Shown in pieces: positions 45,294 to 61,439 of a DNA stretch of 64,000 bases (position 1 is its first letter; each line of letters starts with the position of its first letter). Position numbers and translations under genes: made by a program. The DNA comes from Aquila chrysaetos chrysaetos (lineage: Eukaryota; Chordata; Aves; Accipitriformes; Accipitridae): NCBI RefSeq assembly GCF_900496995.4, contig NC_044011.1, positions 17,578,041 to 17,642,040 of the forward strand, read 5' to 3'. Under the pieces are notes generated by a model. It saw only the letters and a list, made by a program, of their open reading frames with translations, was not told the origin of the DNA and searched no databases.

Positions 45294-48200
45294 CAAAGAG
45301 CAAAGCAGAAAGCATAAAATTTGAAATAGGTCTTCATATCCCAGGAGGCTGTCCTAGGGTGTATCCCACGCAGGAGGCATCCCTCTCCACTGTCAAAGCT
45401 GTCCCCCTTTATGTTAATTATTCTTGAACTTTACCCTTTCCTATCCCAAGTGAACAGGTTGACCACTAAATTGTCATGTCAGCTTCTCAGGTTTTTTTCT
45501 TTCATTCTCTCCAGTGTAATAACCATTGTAGCATTTACATTAAATGAAACAGCTTCAGCAGGAGCTAATGAGGCAGACGGTGTTCCTGCATGTTCCTCAA
45601 CCCTACATATGTAATAGCATTTCAGTTCAGGGAACTTTCCTGTGATTGAGAAGACTGGGTTTCAAATTCCTACTGCCTGTCAGGTCGCATGGCTTTTAAA
45701 ACTGTCACCCCAGTTTAGTATCTTAGCCATTGGATATTAAGTTAAATAGAAGAAAACAAATTTGTCTGTTACATTTTGTCCAATGGCTGTACAAACCTCT
45801 CTCGCTCTCTACGCATATATGCATCCACGTGCCTGCAGGTGCACGCACACACACATGCACACAGATATTCATGTACTGGCCCTGCTTTCAACAAACAACT
45901 TGTTCAGCTTCATGAAGGGGATCCCACCAGCTTCGGGTTGTGCTGCAGAGCCGATGGCACGACCACTTAAACTCTTTGGAGCGACAGCAACTGCTGCGTC
46001 TCCTCCCCTGGGAGAGGAAAGCTGTACGCCAGCAGGTGAAGGCCGGCTAGCTAGAGTGAGGGCTAGCAGTCGCAGGGGAAGAATTGTGCCCAAACCCAAA
46101 TTGTTAACTACCTCCTCCCTGCTCTGCTGATGATCAGAACAACACATCAGACTGGAAGGAGAGCAGGATCCCCAGTTGTCAGGCTAATGAATAACTGAAC
46201 TGGTTCTCTTGAAATCCCAGTTAACCCCAAAACCTCTTTCATAGAAACAAGTGTTCAACCAAATAGAACTGATAATTTCTGGACATGGAGGCTTAAAAAT
46301 TTCTTAGACTTTCTGCACGACAGTCTACAAAGGCCAGTTTGTTCCCTTCCAGAATTTCAGGATTAGTCCCCAAATATCCTTGACTAAAGTCTCGGCAAAT
46401 AGTTTTATTTAGATGTGAAAGGAAAAATAACTTGTCTTGTTCACTCCATTCCAAGTTTCTAGTGCTCAGCGCCCATGAAATGGATTGCTTATGGGGAGAT
46501 AATGTCTTTCTTGTGTCTTCCAAAGTCTGTGAAAAATGTCTTCCTGGTTAATAGGTTGATTAAAACTGTATATGCTCCAGAAGATAAATATGATTATTTA
46601 TCATACTTGCCCAAGATAATGACAGTAAAGAAGACAAGGTTGAAATTCTGTATGATTTCCTCTCTTCCACATCCAGGGACATTCAGCACACAATACACAG
46701 ATGGTATGCCACATAAAGCATCGCATTAACCGTTAAACATTTTTTTCTTCCCATTAACTAATTTAACAATATGCCCCTGCTATTAAAGAAATAGACAAAT
46801 TACAGAAAACTTCTGTCAGCTTAATCCCGATGGCTAAAATAGGCCATTTACCGAGATGGGATTGTTTTCTGGCCTATCAGGTTCAAAACCTCTAGAAATT
46901 CGGCAGCCACCAGCCCAGACTCTCGCAGTGTTGATTCAGCTCTTCATCCTTAATTGAGTTTCAGGCATGTAACTCTCCGGAGATTTTTGAATGACAGCTA
47001 CTCTGCTCTGCATGTATGTTAGGTGACCTGAATTTTCTAAAATGATGAGCGTGGTTTAAGTCAGCAGATGCTGTAGGTGATAAAACTCACAGCAAAAGCC
47101 CCTGAGACTTTTTTGCCAGAGTGGGCAGTGAACCAAATTAAACAAGCATTTCCAGTTTGTTATCATTTGCCACCTTCTACAGCAAAGACACTGTTACTGA
47201 CCTTGGGGCTGGTGGTACTGTGGAGGCTCTCTTGGTAAGCAGGAGAATGGTGGAGCAGCCTGCCCATCACTGTTCCTCGCACAGTCATCTGCCATACTGA
47301 CCTCTTTTCAACACCATTCTCCTATTTCTGCTTCTAAGCAACACAGAAGTATGGAGGGAGCTCATGTATTATGAAGTACTAGCCTAGAGGCTAGTTTTAG
47401 GAACACACATGGCCTCCATTATTCCTATAACTCAATGTGACCAGAGAGTTGGTGAAGAATCAGTGTAAATGAAACACTGAGGCCAGCTGAAAAGTGACCT
47501 GAAACAACTTGAAACTCACTGCAGCTGTGCTACATTACCCAATTTGAATAGCAGTGTTGCAAACATCCCCTTATTTTAGCGTAACTTTTTGCACAGGAAA
47601 AGTTGATAATGAAAATAAACTTCCTCTTCCATGGTTTATTCTTACACTCCCTTGATGCAGAAAGAGTGTAAGCAAATTTTTTAAATAAAAGAGAAATCAA
47701 TTAGAGAGCCACTGGACCCACCAACTTTTCTTGTGCCAGTGTCTCTTTCCAGTATTTAAGTCTTGAAACTTTATTTTTTTGATGTATGTTGTTTGTTGTT
47801 GGGTTTTGCTTGATTTTGTTTGCTCAGTTGCAATAACTGCATACGTTATGGTATCTAGCTGGTGTATTGGTGTACTAGGTACTTTTTGCCTCCATTTGTT
47901 CAGGGTTTTGTTGTGGTTTCCAGTAACTTTTTGCCAAATATTTTCATAAAGAGAAAAAATGAACCATCAATCACAAAACCAGCAGAACGTTCACCAAGTG
48001 AAAAGAGCTGCACAGTGCAATAAAGAAAATCCAACATCTCCCACGTTTTTCATGTGGATTGAGACTTGATTTACATTATCCTTGCACTCTTCTACACAAA
48101 CCTTTATCTAGAGAAAACCTATTTCCAGCCAAAAGCACAGAATAAAGCTTGGAAGAACATGATCTATGAATTCCTCTCTCTTTGGAAGATGTTTTATGTT

Positions 48201-51200
48201 CAGCCTTATACCTCAACATGGATTTACTTGATCACTCTGTACTTGCCCTCTAAGTGTGATTTCACTGTAAAGATTTCTGTCTGTATATTTCACTATGCTA
48301 GGATTTTTTGAAGAGCATCATCTGGTATGTCCATATAACTGGATACCTCCAGATTTAATTCATCCTATCTGTCATATGGGAATTTTTTTTCTAGTACAGT
48401 TACACTGATCCAATGGCTAACCATTACCAGAGGGGACAGCTCTCTTGTGCCAGGACTAGCACTTCTCTAACTCTCAGAGCTCTAAAGTGCTAGAAAACCA
48501 CTCATTTTTCTTCCAGTTTCTCCTGAACTGTGTTCTCATGCAGCCACTGTGCTGATGGGAGGTAAGCAAGGGTAGAGCGGCTCTTTTCAGACACAGCCAG
48601 CAGGTAGGTCAGGTCAGATGCTCTGTACAATTTCAGGAATAGCCATTCATTTCAGTAGAGTGCAAGTCACCCTCTGACCAGTCCTGTCTTTCTCCATTGA
48701 CTGTGCAGGGAACTTGGGATGATTGATTCAGGTGAGTTACTTAATCCAGATAAAGACAAATGACCTGAATCCCACCGTAGAAACTAAAGGTAAGCAACCT
48801 TAAGGACATTGTGTGATTTGCATTTATTTAGTTCAGTTTAGTACTTGACCAGTTTTAACGACATGGCTACTTGTTAAGCTTGGTAACTCAGCATTAATAT
48901 GCGTAAGCATAGGCAATACAGATATCACCATGCACACAAACTAACAGAAATATGAAAATAGTACCATTTTTCATGTGCGTATGATGGCAGTATTCACCAC
49001 AATTTATTTAATATTGGATTACAAGCATCAAGCTATGGAAAAGATGTCAACTATTACGCTTCAATTGCTTTGAAGATACTATTTTAGTGCTGTCATGTTT
49101 CATAGGAAAACCATACTTCTCTATTATTCATCTGACATTTAAAGCTTTTTTTTATGTTCCTTCCTTGAAATATAAAGACTTAATCACAAAAGACAGGTTT
49201 TAAGAGGACTTTATTAAATCTGACAACTGACTAATTGGACTGTGTGCAATTAATAAAAAAATCTGATAATTGAGCATTCAACAAAGGATTGTTCACTGAT
49301 AGCTTTTTTTTTTTTTATTTACTTCTGGATTTTTACAGATCTACAGTTCTACAAATATAATGTTTGAGTAAGGCATTATTCTTCCTAGTTTACGCCCACA
49401 CTTCACGACATTACTGCAGTGTGGGAAATGTCACATTGCTTCTCCTGGTAGAAGAGCCACAGGAACTACTGAAATACAAAAAAACTAGCCCTGCCCATAC
49501 ACTTCCTTAGCTGAAAATATTCATGTAGGACAGACTGGGTGTCTCACTGTTTTATACCTTTTTCACTTACACCTTAAATGGCTATACAAATATAGTAGAG
49601 ACACTTATGCAAACTCTCAGATTCACTATTGTGGGATCTAATAAAAAAAGCTAATACTGAGAAAACAGTGCACTTTGTAGAGATCTCTTATGATGCTCTA
49701 CAGAGGAGCCCAGTAGGTCACTACTTGCATATGGGATGTTTTAAACTTTCCCTTCAGACATATAAAAATAGTTTGGTTTAGATACTTTCTCTTGCAAATT
49801 TAAATATCTCCTTTATTTTTAGAAGAGTGCACTGTATGCTTTACCTTCAGGCTCAGTAACAGATCTGTCACAATTGACTTGATGGTTACATTCCTAGTGG
49901 GACATGTAAATGTCACTGAAAGTACAGTTCTTTGTTTTCTAGAGAAATTTCCTAAAATTTCTCTTAAGACGCAGGATGGGATAAAAGTTCATTGCCGTTT
50001 TGTCCTTGTATTTACTACTGAAGATCGGTTTCTTCTTTAAGTCTTCATAAAATAGAGTCTTTTTTCAAGCTGGATCCAACTTATCTTAGAGGGTTCATTT
50101 CCTCACAGATCAACTATACCAAGCACGCTGAAAAGTACAATATAAATTGTTTTGCTTTGTTTTGTTTTGAATTCCTTTGCTGCTAGATGTTAACTGGCAT
50201 CCCCGGGTTCAGTGAATTCAGTCAGTAACTTGCTCAGTCTGAGTTTTCTTCTCTATTTTTCGGATGGGACACTTCTGCTACTTCCACTCCTGTTCTTGCT
50301 GAAAAAGACACTTCCAAATGGCTCTGAGTCTTTCACTTGGATTTAAGTAGGTCTTCCCATTCAACAGTGGACTCACTATTTTTAGGAATTGCTGGAAACA
50401 TTGATTGCATTTTAGTTTGGAATTCTTTCATCTATAAAAGAGATTAAGAAATGAAATCAGTTAACTGTTGGAAAGGAGCAAATAAAGTAGCACCATGAAC
50501 CCCAGGCTTATTCCACAAAGTAAGCTGTGTGAGGTAAAGAAGAGGTAAAAAGACTTTAAAAATAACAGAAAATTAAGACTTTCCCTCTGATTATGTCAGT
50601 TTAATTAACAAAGCGAAAAAAAATACGGAGGGACCCACAACAATCCCCCCTTCTAAAGCACCACACTGGGGTGCCTAATTTGGAACACTTGCCTGAATGA
50701 TTCACTACTGTTATATGAACTACCATATATACACACACCCCTTTAAAATGTTTTTGTTTAGAGGAAAATTACCTCCATAGAATGTGCCCATATTTTGACT
50801 GCAGTGCCTTTTTCTACACTTGTAATGGATTAAAGGCCCAATAGGTCTGTTCAAGGATTTTAAAACAAGGATAAAAAAAAAAATACTGGTCAGCTCTGAC
50901 AATTTAGGTTTATCCCACAATATGGATACAGGTGACAAAACAAAGTCTTGTTCAAATTTAAACATTAGTATAAATACACTATATATAGGACTAAGCTTTT
51001 TTTTCACTGTTTTTAAATTAAAATGCCATGAAAGAGGAAGTTTGCTAGTTTTATATTCTGTATATCAATACATTAATACCAATTGCCAAATCTATATTTA
51101 TGGTAACCTTTTTATCACCAATGTCTGATTCAATAGACGTGGCAGTCCAAAACTAAAATTTAATTTCTTTAAAAATCACTTCTGTTTGAAGATAATACTT

Positions 51201-54200
51201 AGATTTAGCGGGTCTCTTTCTTCCAAAATTTTTACATACATTTTTACATGTAATATGTTTTTAAAGCACAGGCATAGAAAAAATCAAATCAGTGAAAATC
51301 CTGTTACACAAACAGCAGGATGTACAGGGGAAGTTTTGGACTGGCATTTTTAGGAAGCTCTACAGAATCTCTGACATTCACGCAGAGAAGACAGGATGTG
51401 GTATTCAGGTACTGGATGCAATGACCTCTTGAAGACCAAATGCTGTCTCAGGCAGTATGTCCCATGGAGAGGGTCCAGGAAATCTAGATATTCTGAACAG
51501 ACACACAGGCATCTTCTTTAATATCCCTGTATTTTGTGTGCTATGGGTCATCGGGTTTTTTACAAATACCTTTGGGCCATTTTCTGTTCAAGTCCTTCTA
51601 CGTATGAATAATTCTGTCAAAGAACTGATACTTCTTTAGAGAGATGTTGCTGGAATGCAATTATTCAAGTTAGAGCTGATACAAAGAATGAAACAATTTA
51701 CAAAGAAATTACCAATCCTTTACTAAGACAATAACAAACTATGATGGATGAAAGCATTTTAGAACTCAAGTTTTTGTGTAAAAATGCCTGGGTACTGCTA
51801 ATCAAATAAAAATACATGTTATATAAAGTAGGAGGAAAATTCAGAGCCAAATTATCCTTTTTGTTTTATCTGGATTGTGTGCTTATGTAAAAACTAATTC
51901 ACTGTCTGCTTTATATTTTATTCTGATCAGATAGCTGTTTTGATTAATTATTTGTTCTTGGTTTTTAAAAATCTTGGCAATCACCCACAATTGTTCCTAA
52001 AGTAATATTTTTGTTTCTTATTTAAAAATGAAAAGCTCTCATAGACAGCTAATATTTTCAAGAATAACAAACACCACTATCAGAGCTGATGCAGAGAACA
52101 GCCCAAATTACATTAAACAATTGCTGACAATTAAATACAAGTATTTACCGTAGGAAATGCTTTAGGAGCTTTGGCTTAGCTGTTTTTTCCAGTACTCTGT
52201 AATTAAGTTATCCCAGGTCTCTGATGTGCAGAAAGAATTCAACTTATTTAACATTTTTTACTTCCTAAAGAGTGAACCAACTCTTCTACTCTTTCATCTC
52301 AGTCTAAGTATTATCTGGGTGTTTGGTAACACAGGAATGGTCAGATCCTAACCTGATGTAAACTGCTCTAGCTCAGTTGGCATAATTGGAAATTTTATAC
52401 CAGCTAATGATCTGGTGCAATGTAGATTTTTTGGCTATTTCTAAACTCAGACTTGTAAATTTCTTTTAGTGTCAAATTTAAATGACACACTCAGAAGCCC
52501 TACAGGACACTTCTGTTACTCCACTGAAGACACACAAAACCAAAGGAAAACTAAAAGCAATTATATAATAAACCTCCAAAAAGAGGACGATGGGTGGGGA
52601 AGCCATTCAGAAAACTACAGTGCTTCCTCACTCTAACAACTACCTTATAATTACTAACATGCCAAACCCTAACCCTCGAATACAAAAACCAATCTTGTCT
52701 GGGAAATAAAACACTATAGTTCTGTTCTGAAAGAAAAAAGGTATTTATTTAGAAAGCACTAAAACACTGCTAACAGCTGCAGATTTAAGAATATTCAGAT
52801 TTTTCTCTCCTCAGAATGCTAATTTATGTTCTGCAGGTAATAGCAACTCATTTCCTGGAAAAGCAATTTTTCCTTAACACGTGGACCAAACCTGAAATAT
52901 TCAACATCTTTCTTTTGCTTTTAAGACTCCCTGAGAAATTTCTTCAGCATTGTCTTCTCAGATTTTGATGCTTATTTGTAAAACCTCTTTGCAAGTGATG
53001 CCAGACTCAACATCTCATTTACCACTTCCTCTCCTGCCAGCATCTATGCCCTTTTCCACAAGCCCCCTCTGCACAAAAATAGTTTTTCATTGCAATTCAC
53101 AACTTTGACCATGTTTTATATTTTTCCACAAACTTTCTTCCTTTGTGATTCCTGGACAGTGAGCTATTTTAATAAATCATAATGCCAAGCTCACCACCAC
53201 CGTGCATTCTCAATGTTATGCTTTAGGTTGTCAGCTATTTAAGAAAATTACCTACAGTGACTGGCATGGGCCTCACTAATACACAAGGTCTTCACTTCAC
53301 GGTATGTCTAAATGGGACCAATTTCTTCGCAGTACAAATGTCACAGCTACCAACTCTTACTAGAAGTTTTCATTTCTATACAATTTAAAAGATACCACAC
53401 CCTATTATTTCTCTTCACATGAGTTTTTGAGTTCTCACTAATAATACATTAAGCAACATAATTAGTACTAGTCACAGGCTTCTATTTTCCTCGTCTCCCT
53501 CTCCACCCAGCAAGAAAGTGCAGTACAGTATTTCATTAGGGCTTTGATCTGGACTTCTAAGGTATCTCTCCTTTCTCTTCTGTTCCACTGATAACACCAG
53601 CTTCTGAGTTTCTTCCTCCATTTCCACATTTGTGCTTGTTGCTATCCTGAATGTACTTCCAAATGCTAGCCACTGTCCTCCCTGCATTCTGAGCTCCTCT
53701 AAAGCTCACTTGCCACACTGCCTAAAAGCATGGAGAAGACTTTGAAAAATAACTGTTCTCTGATGTAATGGAACCAGTGTATACACACATAAATAACCAT
53801 GGAAACTGCATCCCAAAGTTCCTATCCCTTCTCTCCCAGTGACAATGTCTGCCTGCTTATGAACGGCTCTAGTATCAAATTTTAGGCCATGACTTCTTTC
53901 AGTCAGACACTATCAGCTCAATATCCTGGGCCTTGACTGGCCAAACCCTATTTAATATATTTAGGACTAAATTTGGCCTCCAAAGTAACTCAGACTGGCC
54001 TCAGGGTTGTTCTTGCTTGCATTTGGTTGACAGTATCATACCAGGCCCATTGGAACTTCAGATGATCCTTGTAAAATTTGTTCAGTAAACATGTAAATTA
54101 GCTGTCCTTCAACAAATTGGGCTTACCGGTGTCCAGTCACCTCTCGCAGTGTGCTCAGCTTCTTGTGAACATGATAAATCTAGCTTTATGTTCTATTAAT

Positions 54201-56745
54201 ATGGCACACTTGAGGTGCAAGGATTGGGACCTTGTCTTTACCTGCTTTACCTCTCAGGGGACAAGCACACTTCTTGATGAGGGAAATGCTACAATTAGGA
54301 ATCTGTGTCTTGCCTTGCCTTTTCTTTTAGTAGCCATACCAGTCAGGAAGTCTCTTCTCCCCTCTCCCTTCCTGGAAATCTTCTCCTGTATTTCCTCCAG
54401 ATTCCGCAATACACATGCCAGTGGTCCCAAATCAAAAGGCATTAATTTAATTATGAAAGCTAATGTGCTATAGGCTAAGTACTGGAATGTTTTGAAATAA
54501 TTCACTGAAATGGCTGCCTCTTTATTATTGTCAGCCACACTGACACTGGGGTACTCGGTTCAACTGTGATAATGTCTTCAATTAATACTGCAGTAAACCG
54601 AGCACTAAAAGCTGATTGTATTTTACCTCTTTCTGCTGCCATCAGTATCACAGGCCACTCTCTAAGCTGCTACTTCTGAACCTAGCAGTACACGAGTGAC
54701 TTGTAACACATTTCTTGATTTAACATTCCAGCATGCTCCATTCCTGGAGGCAACTCTGAAGTGAATTTCACTCAAGTGAATTTTATTTTTTTTATCACAG
54801 ATATTGCAAAGCTTGACGCTGTTTTTTCTTGCCAAATAAATTACAGTAACTGTTCCACCTCTGACTGTCAGGCTTCTTTCTAAAAGGGTATCATCTACCT
54901 TACTGCATTAAATAATCTGTAATAGCTACAGATCACTGTTATTTTCTTATCTTAACCTAATGATCCTGCCTCAGGTGGCAAAAATATGGGGACCTAAAAG
55001 CATCTTCCATTTAATAATCTCTTTTTAATGTACATCGTTGACAGAATGTCACGCAAAAATTGGGCTAGCACTATTACTGAGAGCACTTACGTGGCCGTTC
55101 ATACTAAAATGAATGGAAGAGAGGCTAAAAGAGTCTATTTGAATCCTAGAATGAAAGTTTTACGAAGAAATGTTCTCTTTAATGTCTGACATCCATAATA
55201 GGCCAACCTAGATTCTAGGAATTATTAGTTTCCTATTTTAGTACTCATACCAGTAAGAACTGCTTACATTAGCTTCCAAGTGAAATGAGGTTAGATGCCC
55301 TGAACCGGAATATCGACTGGCAGCAGAATACAGTATGTACATGCCCTGTGTTCTCCTCAGCGACCTTCCATTTCACGAGGAATGAACATGAGATGGGCTG
55401 CCCTGGACTTAAAAGCATCAGAGAGGATTGTTCTTGCCACCTTTTCCCAAATCTTAAAATGATTGCTGTCGCCCCTGTTAGCAAACTATTACCAAGGTCC
55501 GCATAGAGAAATAGCAAGCTATTTGTCGAAAACAGCAAGAACTGAGCCCTTACAGTGCTCAAAGAACAGAGCAGACAGCCTGCTGGCTGAAGGCGATTCT
55601 CCGATTCTTAGTGTAAAATGAGGCACTCACTGCAGGTCACCCTGTGCCAGTTTGCACCCTGACCTCTAAAATAAGCATGGAAAATATAGTCCTGGTTCAT
55701 ATTCTTAGAACTTATACTTCATTGGCAAAGCCATTATGAATGTTCAGATTATTCAGAACTACACGTCTTTGAGAATGGCCCTCAGAGGGTCAATCCTGGT
55801 AGTATACATCTTAATATTTAACTATCTTACACTGTGCTGTCATAGTACACTGTTCACAACCTGTTCGCTGATCCCAGTGTTTCAGGCTTGCATAGAGAAA
55901 AGCAGCAGCAGAATTTTCTTAAACCATCTAGAGAAGTCAAGAGCTCATATTAACCCCCTGTCCCATGCTTAACCTTATGCAGTGTTGAGTACCCTCTTTG
56001 AAATCAGAGGGTCATTTACCATGCCTAAAATTAAACACACACATAGACATGTTTTTGCAGAAACTTATCCCTATAAATACTGTGTAATTGGGTAAAACAT
56101 GTCCTGTGCTTTTTAGAAGAAAAATAACATGAAAATAACCTAAGTGAACTTTATAGGGAGAGGGGGAGAGGATCGTCACTGCTTAGAACAAAGCTCTCAC
56201 ACTTCCCAAACCATTACACATATGTAGTAGCCTCCCACAGCTACTATATATTCTGTCTCAAATTACTGGTGAACTACTGAGAGCTGTCAAGTCACAAGGG
56301 TCAGGCTGTCTCTTTTCCAATGACTGGGTCACATGAAGAGAGAAAACACGTGAAATACCTTCCTCATGTTACTTCTCCAAGTGTGCAGCAGCCATGTTAC
56401 TCATTCATACATGGATGCATTTCACAAATGGGAAGATAGGTGGTCTGCATCACAAATGCGTTTTACTAGCCCCACTTTGTCTGGTTTAATTTCTGTGCGA
56501 ATGTCACTTAGCTCCCAAAAGTGCGATTGTTAACTGGTAGCCTGAAAGTATCTTTCTATACATCTATCATAAAAGGAAGAAGATGCCATTCCAGTAGAAA
56601 AGCCTAAAGAAAACAAAACTGTTCTGGTTTAAGGTTAGATTATTTTGAATACAAAAAAAGGGAAGTGATTAGCTAATTATGATCAATGGGAAAGACAGCT
56701 ATTAATTATACACACCAAGACAGTAATTTCGTAAACCACAATCTG

Positions 56746-56780
<35 letters not shown>

Positions 56781-59700
56781 CTTCCTTAGGTTCACAGATA
56801 CAGGAGTATCCTTTAAAATTTTATACATTTCCATGTTGATCCTTCTGAAATAAAATACAACAGACTTAAGTTTTTGTAGTATATGATATCTCAAAGTAGA
56901 TGAGGTCAGTGTCTCATTCTCAAGCCTGTTCTCATTGATTTCAGTGATGCTGCATCAGGCTTCAAAATAAACGTAATGGTACAAAGTCTGGATTATACCA
57001 TCTTGTTGCAAAACGCTTACATGCCATGCAGAAAAATGGAGTGAAACACTTTTGAAATCACTGAGGAACATGACATTTATTTCTGCAGAATCTTACTTTC
57101 AAATCTGGGTGCCTGGAAAGGACATCCACATGATTTGTCTATTACGGTGTATTAGTCATTGCTCCTTAGTCACCCTGGGCAATTTGAAAAATTAATATTG
57201 AAGTAATTTAAAATTTAAAATAGGTTAAATATCTAAATGTATAAAGCAAGTTGGTTAATGGATGCAAAATCTCAGGATGAGTGTCCCAACTCTGTAAGCT
57301 CTTCTGTGCTGTAATTTGGATTTCTGAATTAAATTAAAAACATGAATTGTCTGCAAAAAGGCAGCTCCTGAAAAGGGCAACCTGAGTAATTTTTTTCCTC
57401 CATATGTCCAGGAATTCATGAGACATATCATCCACAAGTGAGATTCATGGCTGGGAAAAGAGCCAGCACAAAACCAAAACTCTTCAGTGACGCATAAGCC
57501 TCAATGCCATGACCGGGGCTGAATTCCATGCAGGAAACCTGCCAGAGCCAGTGTGACACCCAGAGCCAGGCAGGGACGGCTGGGTGCCTCCAGGCAAGCA
57601 GAGCAGCCAGGGTCTTGGACCAGAGAACGGTAACACAAGCATGGCCATACCACCACACTTAACGAAGCACAGGAAGACCCCATGGGACCAAGACGTAGCA
57701 TGAGTAATTCACACCTATCAGATATGCTTTTATTCAGATTTTAGTTGTACACATATAGTTCAGTTACATACAGCCGAGAAGCGGATCAACCCACTCATGC
57801 ACTTACAGTGACGTGGAACTGCTCCACAGAGGCAATTTCAGACCACAGGCTGAACGCGGTTTTATTCTTTCTAGCTGCTTAAGAGGCTGGTGGCAGCTAA
57901 CAGCTACAAGTCTTTCCCAAGACACAGCAGAATAATTCCTAAAGACAGCTACAGTTACAGTCTTCCCATATCCTTGAAATACTTACTTACATCTGTCCCT
58001 ATTCATAAAGCAGACGTAGCAGCTTTCCAGTAGGAAAACTATGATCTTATTCCTTGAATAAGCATTCTGCCTTCCCAAGTATACACTGAAGTTCATAGGT
58101 TACTTTTTTTTTTCTTTACTTCTCGGATAAAATGAAAGCAGTACATATCTGTGGAGGCAAGTCTTCTCCACACCAAACTAATTAGGCAATGTAAGCAGCA
58201 CAGAAAAACCTTTTACAAACAGGAGGAGGAAGTGTTAACTTGTACTAGTACTCCATCTTCTTTCTAAGAGCTTGAATTTAAATAAGTATTGAGGAAATGA
58301 AAGAATGTTAAAAAACTGGGCAGATATGATTTATATTGAAATATATGATGATGAAATAGCAAGGAAAAGGTATGTTTTTATTATGCAATCAAAAATAAGC
58401 ATGATAAGGAATAGAAACTTCACGAGTAATACTTAGGTGAGGATTAAATACAACTGTAATTAAAAACTAATAACAACGAAAAATCTAAGAATTACTCTAG
58501 AATGATTCTAGAAGATATAATGCTTTTATGGCAACATTTGTTCCTTTATGGAATAGCATAAAAATTCAGCCACTGCAATATGCCTGTACTTGGTAGAGAT
58601 CTATAGGTCTTAGTACTATTTACAGATGCCAAACCCAGTATTTTTTGAAGACTATGTCTCCGTGTTCTCATTTTATTTTGTAAATTAATCCATCCTTAAA
58701 GCCAATACTTCTTTGTATTTATACTGTACCTATGACTATAGTCTCACAATATTATATCAAATACCTCTCAGAATAAGCGGTGGGATGTTATTATTTTTAT
58801 GCCTGAAATGGTGATTTAGAGGTTAGATTTCCCCTAGAGAAAAGCAACCCACCTAGGAAATGTCCTTACCAACAAAACCATGGCAAGCATATATTCCCTA
58901 TATTGCTTTTAATTGGTTTAGATGTCTCTTTACAGCTGTGCAATCATTTTAGACTGTTAATATCTTAAAGGTTAAGATCAATGAAAAACAGGATATTACA
59001 TTAGGAGTCACCATAAAAATGATAAACTAATATTTTATAACTATATTAGTCACAAATTGCTAGGCAATTCTTCTCACTATTTTTCCAGCCTTCCATGGAA
59101 CAGATGTGGAAGCAACAATCAGAATCTCACAAACCTACATATGAATCATCCTGGTCCTTTTCCTATGGGAGAAAGAATGCTTTTATTTCTGAGGATATAA
59201 AACCTAATTTATTGAGGGCATGAAGAGCAAAAGGGCTTTTAAAGCATAATTTATCTTGTTTGTTAATTGTTGCATGCTTCAGTCTACAAGGGCTGAGGGT
59301 ATTGTTCTGCTTTTAAAAGACGGCTCATAATTGCTGACAGTTTAAAAAAAAAGAAAAAAAAAAGAACATCAGGCATTCATAGGTGTGTTTTAATACCTGT
59401 CAAGTATTCTATAACTGCAAGTTTAATTAAAAATAAAAACCTGCTTATTGAAAACAAGGGTTTATAATTCAACTGTAACTTCTAGAAAATTGTGAAACAT
59501 TTTTCCAAGCAACAAAAAAGTTTGATGGACCATAACACTTGTAGAATAGGTAAATAAAATAAGAAAGGTTTAATTTTTGCAAACTTCCATGAAAATACTT
59601 GTTTAGGACAACTGTAACAACAATAGTTTTAAGATAATTTTGAATTTTTTACTTAGTAAAAATTTTTACTGAGTGAAACACCATTTATTCTTCAATAGAA

Positions 59701-61380
59701 AATTTGAAACTTCACTGTGCATTTCATATGGAGAATGTTGAAATAAGATGTTTCAACTACTATTCAACTTTAAAAAAATTTAAATGATAAATTGGTCAAA
59801 CCCATTCTTTTGTACAAAATTTATTTCAATACCTCTGTGCTTTGCATCAGAGAAGAGCCAGTCCACTGCACCAGGAGTGGGCAGCTACAGGGTTCTGAGG
59901 TTGCAAGCTCAAAACCCTGTAAGATAATGCCATGGAAGATAATGCCATGATGTGGAAGTTGTTAAATAGCAAATATACTTGTTAAAAAAGGTGGTGCCAT
60001 TTTGTTTCAAGCCAGATGTCAATTATTAAGCACATGTCCTTCTATTTTGTAAAGTGCCTCAGAGAGGAAGGCTGTGGGTGTGTCTGGCCGAGCCCTGAGT
60101 TCAGATCAGTTGTCATCTTTGGAAGCAAGTCTCCCAGTTGTCCATGCTTACTGGGCCTGAGTTTGTGTACTGCTGAACAGCCTCAAAACACATGAACTGG
60201 GTTTCTTTAGGGTGACACAAAAATGAAGAAGCATTCTAGGAGCGCACCTAACATAATCCAACTGCAAATAGGCATTCAAGCCATGGGGCAAGGCCAGAGT
60301 CAGTCCAAATTTTAAAAATCCCCTGGAATGGTTGTAGATACCAGGTCCTCAGTCTCCATTTGCTTCACTGTCCCAATGCTGCTGGTTGATGATACTTGCT
60401 AATATAGACAGAGCTTCTATGCCTGGAGACAATCAAAGGTAGACTGACTTCAAGTATTTTCCTAAGAGACTGCAGGAAGCAAGTTAAAAAAGCCTGACTA
60501 TTACTGACAGCTGGTTATTTTCTGGTACAATATAAAACTACATGACCACCATCTCCTAGGTTCTGAAAATGAAGATTTCTCTTTTACATTATCGAAAAAT
60601 AGAGCTTAAACCATTAGCAAACCAAGTCCTCAATGATCCATCACTTCTCCATTTAGGAATAAGAGTTGACTGGAATTTAGTAGGGCTTATTACTTACTAG
60701 CCTGTCCTCAGATTACAACAGTTACTGCAGCGGTAACTGCAGTCAGGGGATATTAACAACCCAACCTGAGACAGCGTACAGTCTTTTACTTCCCTTACCA
60801 AGATATAAAGATCAGTTACTTACTATCACCCCTGGGTTTTCACACTGGCATAAAAAGCAGCAAACTGTAAAGCTACAGGGAACCACCTTTAGCAATAAGG
60901 CCATTTAAGAGCTGGAAGTAGGAATTGTCACAGCACTGTTTTAAGAACCAATAAACCGCAAAGATTAAATAAAAATCTAGTATCACCAAAGCTGGTGCAT
61001 CATGTCAGTGTCTGGAACATATCTCAGCAACGACTTGCTTCTATGGCAAACACAGGCTGTCTCAGAAGGTGTAAGGACGAGGCATCCTGAACCATGGCTT
61101 CAGTTTCCTTCCATGACACAAACTGCTGAGCAATCACGACGCTGCTTCAGAATGATGGACGGACACAGATTAATTACAGCAATTATAACTCAGCAAGGAA
61201 GTATCGTGTCAGTTTGCTCTTGTCGTTTCGTCTCTGACTTTCTAAGTGATGACAAGATAATTTAAACAGCCACAAAGCTTAGAGTAATACTTATTTTTAT
61301 CACTCACTCACTGTCCCGTCGATAATTTATGCTCGTCGGAAACATCCCCGAACATTAAAAATCATAGCATTTTGGCAACG
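45294..61380. other. Non-coding host DNA
   Basis: No gene recognised in about 16 kb. Open frames are short and scattered on both strands without domains. A short CA-rich tract lies near 45840-45868, a 31-A run at 56746-56776, and a direct repeat of 'agataatgccatg' near 59922-59950. It looks like an intergenic or intronic desert. Confidence 0.6.
56746..56776. repeat. Poly-A run
   Basis: Thirty-one consecutive A with no recognisable retroposed sequence before it on either strand. Confidence 0.9.
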
Positions 61381-61439
61381 ATACCAAGTGAAACCACTCC
61401 TCTGGGCTCTAACTGACGGCAACACCATTTGCCACTACT

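Noticed and set aside
52668-52680. Telomere-like CCCTAA repeats
   Set aside because: Only two units are present, which is expected by chance.
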